DNA from: an uncultured Gemmatimonadota bacterium
Lineage (GTDB): Bacteria > Gemmatimonadota > Gemmatimonadetes > Gemmatimonadales > Gemmatimonadaceae
NCBI GenBank assembly: GCA_946480295.1
Contig: CAMLIT010000066.1
Span: 1-24,150, forward strand
DNA length: 24,150 nt
Direction of reading: 5' to 3'
Shown here: positions 1 through 4,881 of the stretch, piece after piece
How the letters are laid out: every line of letters starts with the position of its first letter
Numbering within the stretch: the stretch's first letter is position 1
Made by a program: the position numbers and the translations under genes
The notes under the pieces: generated by a model
Seen by the model: the letters and a program-made list of their open reading frames with translations, nothing else
Databases searched by the model: none
What the model was told of the DNA's origin: nothing

Positions 1-963
1 CCGCTCGCGCCGGGGCGAGGCGCCGTCGTGGGCCGGCGGCGCATCGGCCCCGCCGTGTTCGCGCGGCCGCTCGCGGTGGAGGCGACGCTGCGCGGCGCGC
101 CGGCGTTCGCCCCCGGCGCGGTGCTCGCGGATCGTTATTCGCTCGCGCGCGTGGTAGGGGCGGGGGGCACGGGCATCGTCTACCAGGCGACCGACCTGAC
201 GCTCGACGAGACGGTGGCGGTGAAGCTCCTGCGCCCCGAGCTGATCGCCGGCGACGCGACGGCGGTCGAGGAGCTGAAGCGCGAACTGCGGCTCACCCGG
301 CGCGTGTCGCACCGGAACGTCGTGCGCTCCCATGATTTCGGCGTCAGCGACGGGGTGCCCTTCCTGACGATGGAGTACGTGGACGGGGCCTCGCTCGCCC
401 AGGTGCTCGCCGAGCGCGGCGCGCTGCCGACGGACGTCACGCTCGCGCTGGCCAAGCAGCTCGCGCGCGCGCTCGACGCGGCGCACGAGCAGGGGATCAT
501 GCACGGCGACATCAAGCCCGCCAACCTGCTCGTCACGATGGACGGGCAGCTCAAGGTGAGCGACTTCGGCGTCGCCTCGCTCGTCAGGCGCCCCCGCACG
601 GCGCGAGCGCCCGGCGGCGAGGCGGCCGCACCCCCGCAACTCGCCGGCGCCGTCGTCGGGACGCCCGAGTACATGGCCCCCGAGCTGCTCCTCGGCGCCG
701 CGCCCGATCCACGCACCGATCTCTACGCGATGGGCATGGTGCTCCAGGAGTGCATGACGGGCGCGACGCCCTTCCAGCGCGACACGCCGCGCGGCTTCTT
801 CGCGCGCAAGCTCGAGCCCACCACCCCGAGCGCGCCCATGGCCGCTCCGCGCGGCGAGGCGGCCACGCTCGCCGCGCTCGCCGCCACGCTCACCGCACCC
901 GAGCCCGCCGATCGGCCGCCGACGGCGGCCGCCGTGCTCGCCCTGCTCGCCCGCATCGGCTGA
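1..963 (+). CDS. Serine/threonine protein kinase, 5' end outside window
   Basis: Hanks-type kinase that would phosphorylate Ser/Thr residues of cytoplasmic proteins. The frame is open to base 1, so the gene probably begins upstream; a GTG at 28 is the only early start in view. Residues counted from that GTG: glycine-rich loop GAGGTG about 44-49, catalytic lysine K66 in VAVKLL, catalytic loop HGDIKPAN with D161 and N166, DFG at 179-181, and the activation/APE segment GTPEYMAPE at 211-219. All catalytic residues are present. The loop reads HGD where most family members have HRD, making it a non-RD kinase. The protein stops shortly after the kinase domain, with no membrane helix or C-terminal sensor, so any sensory part would lie upstream of the window. 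A 7-bp GC hairpin follows the stop. The kinase call is secure; its targets are unknown. Confidence 0.93.
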   Translation, partial: PLAPGRGAVVGRRRIGPAVFARPLAVEATLRGAPAFAPGAVLADRYSLARVVGAGGTGIVYQATDLTLDETVAVKLLRPELIAGDATAVEELKRELRLTRRVSHRNVVRSHDFGVSDGVPFLTMEYVDGASLAQVLAERGALPTDVTLALAKQLARALDAAHEQGIMHGDIKPANLLVTMDGQLKVSDFGVASLVRRPRTARAPGGEAAAPPQLAGAVVGTPEYMAPELLLGAAPDPRTDLYAMGMVLQECMTGATPFQRDTPRGFFARKLEPTTPSAPMAAPRGEAATLAALAATLTAPEPADRPPTAAAVLALLARIG

Positions 964-983
964 GCGCCGCGTCGGCGCGGCGC
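964..983 (+). terminator. GC hairpin after the kinase gene
   Basis: Perfect 7-bp inverted repeat GCGCCGC / GCGGCGC with a 6-nt loop starts directly after the kinase TGA. There is no T-run, so it is not a classical intrinsic terminator. In a genome this GC-rich such stems also arise by chance. Confidence 0.3.
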
Positions 984-1011
984 GCTCGTCCGCGCTTGTC
1001 GCCCCCGTGCG

Positions 1012-1037
1012 GGAATAGTCCGCCCGCTCGTGCCGTC
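1012..1037 (+). promoter_or_regulatory. Possible ECF-type promoter ahead of the cupredoxin genes
   Basis: GGAATA at 1012-1017 is followed after 16 nt by CGTC at 1034-1037. This resembles the GGAAC-N16/17-CGTC layout of many ECF sigma promoters, and an ECF sigma gene lies at 1933. The match is short, so this is a suggestion. A second hairpin (GGCACG-TCCCT-CGTGCC, 1073-1089) lies in the presumed leader. Confidence 0.25.
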
Positions 1038-1114
1038 TGCCCCTGTGGAGGCGCGAACGCGCCGATGCGGCGGGCACGTCCCTCGTGCCGTCCGCGACGA
1101 CCCGGGAGGCGAGC

Positions 1115-1510
1115 ATGCGACGACAGGCATTCGGCAGGACGGTACTCACCACGGCGCTGGCCCTCCTCATCGGCGGCTGCGGCGGCTCCAGCGCGAGCGC
1201 GCCCCGCAGCGACTCGAGCAGCGGCGGCACGTCGAACCGCGTCACGGTGGGCACGAGCGCGTTCGCGCCGGCGAACCTCACCGTGCCGGTGAACACGACG
1301 GTGTCGTGGACCTGGGACAGCTGCTCGAACGACCCGTACTACGGGCAGACGTGCGTGTCGCACAGCGTCACCTTCGACGACGCGTCGCTCGGCGGGTCGG
1401 ACGTCCAGTCCTCAGGCAGCTACTCGAAGGCGTTCCCGAGCAAGGGGGTGTACGCGTACCACTGCTCGGTGCACGGCCAGGCGATGGCCGGGACGGTCAC
1501 GGTCCAATGA
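1115..1510 (+). CDS. Cupredoxin-domain lipoprotein (first of a tandem pair)
   Basis: 131-residue predicted lipoprotein with a plastocyanin-like fold, likely a membrane-anchored type-1 copper electron carrier or copper-binding protein outside the cytoplasm. The signal peptide ends in a lipobox LIGGC with C22 as the lipidated cysteine. The cupredoxin domain runs from about 42 to 131, with candidate copper ligands H83, C117, H120 and M124 (C-x2-H-x3-M near the C-terminus). An insert before H83 carries C70 and C80, which could form a disulfide and are absent from the second copy. The ATG at 1115 is preferred over an in-frame GTG at 1085 because GGAGG lies 5 nt upstream of it and the signal peptide begins there. 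The stop overlaps the next start (ATGA). Domain call is firm; redox partner unknown. Confidence 0.88.
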   Translation: MRRQAFGRTVLTTALALLIGGCGGSSASAPRSDSSSGGTSNRVTVGTSAFAPANLTVPVNTTVSWTWDSCSNDPYYGQTCVSHSVTFDDASLGGSDVQSSGSYSKAFPSKGVYAYHCSVHGQAMAGTVTVQ

Positions 1511-1851
1511 GACAGAGACTCCGGCTGCTGCTCCTCGGTGCCGTCGTGGCGGCCGCGGCGGCGTGCGGCGGCGACTACGGCGCCGGCCCCACCGGGCCCT
1601 CGACATCGGATGCGATCGACGTGCGCGACAACTCCTTCAGCCCGAGCGCGACGACGGTGAAGGTGGGGACGACCGTCACGTGGACCTGGCGCGGCGGCAA
1701 TCCGCACAACGTCGCGTTCGCGGACGGGGTGAAGTCGGCGACGCAGACGAGCGGCACGTACGCGCGGACGTTCACCACGGCGGGGACGTACACGTACCTC
1801 TGCGAGGTGCACGGCCGGGCGATGTCGGGGAGCGTGACCGTCGAGCCGTAG
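1507..1851 (+). CDS. Cupredoxin-domain lipoprotein (second of a tandem pair)
   Basis: 114-residue predicted lipoprotein, a paralogue of the upstream gene. A leucine-rich signal peptide ends at AAAAC (C20 lipidated). The cupredoxin domain has candidate ligands H67, C99, H102 and M106, in the same C-x2-H-x3-M pattern. The loop before the first His is shorter and lacks the two extra cysteines. The start ATG overlaps the previous TGA by 4 nt, so the two are almost certainly translated from one message in fixed ratio. The 81 nt before the sigma factor contain no clear promoter, so all three genes may be co-transcribed. Likely role is copper handling or short-range electron transfer at the cell envelope; which is not decidable here. 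Confidence 0.88.
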   Translation: MRQRLRLLLLGAVVAAAAACGGDYGAGPTGPSTSDAIDVRDNSFSPSATTVKVGTTVTWTWRGGNPHNVAFADGVKSATQTSGTYARTFTTAGTYTYLCEVHGRAMSGSVTVEP

Positions 1852-1932
1852 CGCCGATCGGGTCGCGCGCGGGGGCGGAGGAAGCGGGCACGGTTCGCAG
1901 GGCGACGGTGCCTCAACCAGAGAGGTGGGACG

Positions 1933-2643
1933 ATGCTGGAACGCGTCGAGATGGACGCGGAGGGGCAGCGCGCGTTCGCGCGCGAGGCGCTTCCCTGGAT
2001 CGAGAACGTGCGGCGCTTCGCGCTGTCGCTCTGTCACGATCCTGCCGATGCCGACGATCTCGTGCAGGACACCTACCTGCGCGCGTTCCGGTCGTGGCAC
2101 ACCTTCGAGGCGGGCACCGACTGCCGCCGATGGCTGTTCACCATCTGCCGGAACGTCTTCCGGCGCCGGCTGCGGGACCGCGCGCGCGCGGCGAGCCTCC
2201 AGGCGTCGGAGGTGCTCCTCTCCCGCGCCGTGGAGAACGACGTCGCCGTCTACACCGCGGCGGCCGCGGGCGCGTACGACGACGTGTTCACGCGCATGGA
2301 CGTCGAGGCGGCGCTGCGCGACGCGCTGGCGGTCCTGCCGGAGCCGTACCGCACGACGCTGATCCTCGTCCACGTCGAGGATCGCACCTACGAGAGCGCG
2401 GCCGAGCTGCTCGGCGTGCCCGTCGGGACGGTGCGGTCGCGGCTCTTCCGCGCCCGGCGCCTCGTCCAGCAGCACCTCCTCACGGTCGCGCGCGACGCCG
2501 GCGTGGTCGCGGAGCACGCCGGCAGGCTCGAGGCCGGTGCGCCGCCGGAGGAGCCCGTCGCGCACATCGGGCGCTCGGTCCCCGCGGAGGACGACGGGAC
2601 CGCCGGCCGGCCCCCCGCCGCGCGGCGCCGCCGCTGCGCCTGA
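1933..2643 (+). CDS. RNA polymerase ECF sigma factor (sigma-70 family)
   Basis: 236-residue group IV sigma factor that would redirect RNA polymerase to a stress or envelope regulon. Region 2 lies at about 20-85 (core-binding DADDLVQDTYLRAF at 39-52, followed by the Trp/Arg-rich DNA-melting part around 65-80). Region 4 lies at about 125-182, with the helix-turn-helix YESAAELLGVPVGTVRSRLFRARR binding the -35 element. The ATG at 1933 follows a purine-rich GAGGTGGGAC stretch, a good ribosome site. A poorly conserved tail of about 50 residues rich in Ala, Pro and Arg extends beyond region 4. No anti-sigma gene (zinc-binding or FecR-like) is adjacent, which is unusual for the group. It follows the cupredoxin pair and faces a metal-related gene set. 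Confidence 0.92.
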   Translation: MLERVEMDAEGQRAFAREALPWIENVRRFALSLCHDPADADDLVQDTYLRAFRSWHTFEAGTDCRRWLFTICRNVFRRRLRDRARAASLQASEVLLSRAVENDVAVYTAAAAGAYDDVFTRMDVEAALRDALAVLPEPYRTTLILVHVEDRTYESAAELLGVPVGTVRSRLFRARRLVQQHLLTVARDAGVVAEHAGRLEAGAPPEEPVAHIGRSVPAEDDGTAGRPPAARRRRCA

Positions 2644-2664
2644 GCGCGCGGCGGGGCGACGCGC

Positions 2665-3306
2665 CTAACGACTCCGCCGCAGCGCGATCCGGAAGCCGCA
2701 GCGCGGGTCCTCCCCGTGCTCGCAGCCCTCGCTGACGTCGGCGTCGGTGAGCTCGGCGAGCAGCGTCTTCACGGCGAGGCACACCTCGGGCCGGCCGCAC
2801 ACGACCGCCGACAGCGGACACCCGCGCCCCGTGATGCGCAGCGTGCCGTTCTCCTCGGTCACCACCGCCACGCCGCCGAGCTCCTCGAGGAGCCCGGCGG
2901 CGAGCGCGACGCGCTGCCGGACGTTGCCGTGCGGCTGCGGCAGGGAGGCGGCCATCCGCCGGCCGACGTCGCGCATGACCCGCTCGAGCCGGTCGCGCGG
3001 CAGGTCGTCGGCGAGCGCCGCCAGCAGCGACTGGAGCAGCGGGATGTACGCGTGCGAGAACGCCGGCTCGGCGTCCGGCGCGATCCCGTAGACGGTCGCC
3101 GGCTTGCCGACGCCTCCTCGCTGCACGCCGGTCTCGCGGACGAGGCCATCGCGCTCCAGCGCGGCGAGGTGCACGCGCACGGCGTTGTCGGTCAGCCCGA
3201 GCTCGGCGGCGAGCGCTTCCACGGTGGCGACGCCGTGGCGCAGCAGGTCGAGGACGCGGCCGCGCGTGCTCTCGAAGAAGCGGTCGGTGAGCGCGATGTG
3301 GGGCAT
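2665..3306 (-). CDS. SufR/ArsR-like winged-helix regulator with C-terminal cysteine cluster
   Basis: 213-residue DNA-binding regulator. The N-terminal winged helix (about 10-75) reads TVEALAAELGLTDNAVRVHLAALERDGLV, followed by a basic wing. The C-terminal half carries C163, C170, C176, C195 and C203, ending in a CGFRI motif. This layout matches regulators such as SufR that bind an iron-sulfur cluster or metal; the cluster itself is inference. The ATG at 3306 is chosen over an upstream in-frame start at 3384 because GAGG lies 4 nt before it, the conserved part starts there, and the upstream extension would run through the promoter and operator at 3333-3389. It is the last of three minus-strand genes with a transporter and a membrane protein, and it probably represses itself. 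Confidence 0.82.
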   Translation of the reverse strand: MPHIALTDRFFESTRGRVLDLLRHGVATVEALAAELGLTDNAVRVHLAALERDGLVRETGVQRGGVGKPATVYGIAPDAEPAFSHAYIPLLQSLLAALADDLPRDRLERVMRDVGRRMAASLPQPHGNVRQRVALAAGLLEELGGVAVVTEENGTLRITGRGCPLSAVVCGRPEVCLAVKTLLAELTDADVSEGCEHGEDPRCGFRIALRRSR

Positions 3307-3332
3307 GCGGCCTCGTCGTCGGGGGTCGCACG

Positions 3333-3361
3333 AGAATAGCGACCGGACGGGGGCGGGGCAA
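3333..3361 (-). promoter_or_regulatory. Sigma-70-like promoter of the winged-helix regulator
   Basis: On the minus strand, TTGCCC (3361-3356) and TATTCT (3338-3333) are separated by exactly 17 nt. Transcription would start near 3326, giving a leader of about 20 nt before the ATG at 3306. The -35 box overlaps one arm of the inverted repeat at 3357-3389. Confidence 0.5.
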
Positions 3362-3389
3362 TATGTCAATGCCCTTCTGGACAATTGCC
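3357..3389. promoter_or_regulatory. 33-bp inverted-repeat operator candidate
   Basis: Left arm GGCAAT-A-TGTC (3357-3367) and right arm GACAATTGCC (3380-3389) are complementary over 10 bp with one bulged A, around a 12-nt spacer. It is AT-richer than its surroundings, overlaps the -35 box of the regulator promoter, and sits between the small membrane protein gene and the regulator. The natural reading is an autoregulatory operator for the adjacent winged-helix protein. Confidence 0.55.
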
Positions 3390-3402
3390 CGGCGACGCGC
3401 CC

Positions 3403-3768
3403 TCAGCTGATCCAGGTGCCGAGCGCCAGCCCGAGAATGCCGAGGAGGAGCGCGATGCCCCCGACCGCGCCAGTGGCGACGGCCAGCGCGCGGACGCCGC
3501 GAAAGCAGGCGACCGCCCAGCGCGGGCCGGCCTGTCCGCGCTCGCCCAGCTCCCGGTCGGTGATCCCCCAGGCGCCAAACGAGGCGAAGCAGAGCGCGAT
3601 GCTGCACAGGGCGACCCACGCGCGCGGATGCCAGGTCGCCGCGGCGAGGAGCGCGAGCACGCCGCCGACGACGTCCGCCACGAGGCGGCCGTCGGAGCTC
3701 GCACGCGCGCGCGCGACGAGCACGTCGCGCAGCGAGGCATCGGGGGAGGAAGCGATGTTTCCGATCAT
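3403..3768 (-). CDS. Small integral membrane protein of unknown function
   Basis: 121 residues with three hydrophobic stretches likely to span the membrane: about 32-48 (VVGGVLALLAAATW), 51-69 (WVALCSIALCFASFGAWGI) and 95-118 (a Gly/Leu-rich segment near the C-terminus). The N-terminus is polar, with a short charged loop (TDRELGERGQAGPRW) between helices two and three. I do not recognise the family. The start is well supported: AGGAGG lies 6 nt upstream of the ATG at 3768. It lies between the VIT1-type transporter (77 nt upstream) and the winged-helix regulator, so it may serve the same metal-related function, but nothing in its own sequence shows metal binding. Confidence 0.72.
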   Translation of the reverse strand: MIGNIASSPDASLRDVLVARARASSDGRLVADVVGGVLALLAAATWHPRAWVALCSIALCFASFGAWGITDRELGERGQAGPRWAVACFRGVRALAVATGAVGGIALLLGILGLALGTWIS

Positions 3769-3845
3769 GGCGGACCTCCTGCCCTACGATACGGATCCCG
3801 CGGCGCGAGCGCGAGAGGGGCGCGGCGTCCCGCCGCCACGCCCGG

Positions 3846-4544
3846 TCAGAGGCTCGTACCGAAGACGCGTCCGACCGCGGCGGTCAGCGCGAGCGCCAGC
3901 GCGCTCCAGAAGGTCACGCGGAGCGCGCCTCGCACGCGGCTCGCTCCGCCGGCGCTCGCCGCGACCGCTCCCAGCGCGGCGAGGCAGAGCAGGGAGCCGG
4001 CGGCGACGATGGGGATGATCGTGCGCGTCGGCACCAGCGCCGCGATGGCCAGCGGAAGCGCCGCGCCCGCCGAGAAGGTGGCCGCGGAGGCCAGCGCCGC
4101 CTGGATCGGCCGCGCGGCCTGGTCCTCGGTGATCCCCAGCTCGTCGCGCATGTGGGCGGCGAGGACGTCGTGCGCCGTGAGCTGCTGCGCGACACGCAGC
4201 GCGAGCTCGGGATCGAGGCCGCGGTCGATGTAGATCCGTTGGAGCTCCTGCAGCTCGAGCGCCGGCGATTCGGCCAGCTCCCGCTGCTCGCGAGCGCGGT
4301 CCGCCCGCTCCGTGTCCGCCTGCGAGCTGACGGAGACGTATTCGCCGGCGGCCATGGACATCGCGCCCGCGACGACGCCGGCGAGCCCCGCGACGAGGAC
4401 CGGGCCGCGGCCGCTCTCCGCCGCCGCGACGCCGACGACCAGCGCGGCGGTGGACACGATGCCATCGTTGGCGCCGAGGACGGCGGCCCTGAGCCAGCCG
4501 ATCCGGTGGGTGTAGTGCCGTTCGAGGTGCGTGGAGCGAGGCAT
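3846..4544 (-). CDS. VIT1/CCC1-family Fe(II)/Mn(II) transporter
   Basis: 232-residue membrane transporter of the family that moves iron or manganese across membranes (vacuolar iron transporter type). The hallmark first helix contains GANDGIVSTAALVVGVAAA (24-42). The second segment, AGAMSMAAGEYVSVSSQADTE (60-80), carries the conserved Gly-Glu-Tyr and Ser-Gln pair. A charged, Glu-rich cytoplasmic stretch (about 81-150) corresponds to the metal-binding loop, and three more hydrophobic helices follow (about 155-230). The ATG at 4544 starts the conserved MPRSTHLERHYTHRIGWLR; longer in-frame starts add Arg/Pro-rich non-conserved sequence. No clear Shine-Dalgarno precedes it. In bacteria such proteins usually export excess iron or manganese, which fits a SufR-like regulator in the same gene group. 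Confidence 0.9.
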   Translation of the reverse strand: MPRSTHLERHYTHRIGWLRAAVLGANDGIVSTAALVVGVAAAESGRGPVLVAGLAGVVAGAMSMAAGEYVSVSSQADTERADRAREQRELAESPALELQELQRIYIDRGLDPELALRVAQQLTAHDVLAAHMRDELGITEDQAARPIQAALASAATFSAGAALPLAIAALVPTRTIIPIVAAGSLLCLAALGAVAASAGGASRVRGALRVTFWSALALALTAAVGRVFGTSL

Positions 4545-4578
4545 CGGGGATGCGCGGCAGCGCGAGTGACGCTCCAGT

Positions 4579-4656
4579 CTACGCTCCAGCGGGCGCGGGC
4601 GCCGTCGGTCCATCCCGGATGGTCGCGAGGGTGGTGACCTCGTATTGGGTCGCCAT
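4579..4656 (-). CDS. Possible 25-residue leader peptide upstream of the transporter
   Basis: Short ORF starting MATQYEVTTLATIRDG and ending in an Ala/Pro-rich tail. GGAG lies 8 nt before the ATG, a better ribosome site than the downstream transporter has. It starts after the AT-rich element and ends 34 nt before the transporter ATG, so it could act as a translated leader. There is no homology that I recognise, and a chance ORF is the main alternative. Confidence 0.2.
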   Translation of the reverse strand: MATQYEVTTLATIRDGPTAPAPAGA

Positions 4657-4660
4657 GCTC

Positions 4661-4689
4661 TTGACTCCGGTCGGGTCGGCCTGTAGTTC
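4661..4689 (+). promoter_or_regulatory. Possible promoter of the polysaccharide operon
   Basis: TTGACT (4661-4666) is followed after 17 nt by TAGTTC (4684-4689). The -35 is good and the -10 is weak. It would give a leader of about 185 nt before the TTG at 4882. It is the best plus-strand promoter candidate seen ahead of the operon. Confidence 0.3.
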
Positions 4690-4881
4690 TCGAAAAGAGA
4701 TAAGATCATCTGTCGATTTCGTACGCTGGCCCCTCGGACGCATGCCACTGCTCGCACTCCGCACCGCGCAGGGCCCCGCCCGCCGCATGGACGCGCCGCG
4801 CGCCGATCTCCCGATCCGCCAGCGCCGCCGCCGCGCGGCCGGCGGCCGCCTGCCCGCTTCTCGTCCGGGGAGCGTCGCCGT

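Larger units (their letters stand above)
4545..4881. other. 337-bp intergenic region with AT-rich element
   Basis: No convincing full gene lies here. The stretch 4684-4724 is clearly AT-richer than its surroundings and includes GATAAGATCATCTGTC (4699-4714). It probably contains the promoters for the minus-strand transporter group and the plus-strand polysaccharide operon. A 25-codon minus ORF (4579-4656) and a 47-codon plus ORF (4742-4885), whose TGA overlaps the TTG start of the next gene, are possible leader peptides. Neither resembles a known protein. Confidence 0.5.

Noticed and set aside
1030..1506. N-terminal extension of the second cupredoxin frame back to 1030.
   Set aside because: The ATG at 1507 begins a perfect lipoprotein signal peptide and gives an ATGA overlap; the upstream part is an out-of-frame copy of the first cupredoxin gene.
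2644..2664. GCGCG...CGCGC repeat between the sigma factor and the regulator gene as a bidirectional terminator.
   Set aside because: Only a 5-bp stem with an 11-nt loop and no T-run; such repeats are common at this GC content.
2661..2670. GCGCCTAAC recurs at 2661, about 7779 and 20888 and contains GCCTAAC, as in integron attC sites.
   Set aside because: I saw no paired GTTAGGC arm or attC-like fold near any of them. At 2665 and 20891 the CTA is simply the stop codon of a minus-strand gene.
3104..4018. Plus-strand frame across the winged-helix regulator and the small membrane protein.
   Set aside because: Low-complexity Arg/Pro/Ser composition, and it is opposite genes with good ribosome sites and domain evidence.
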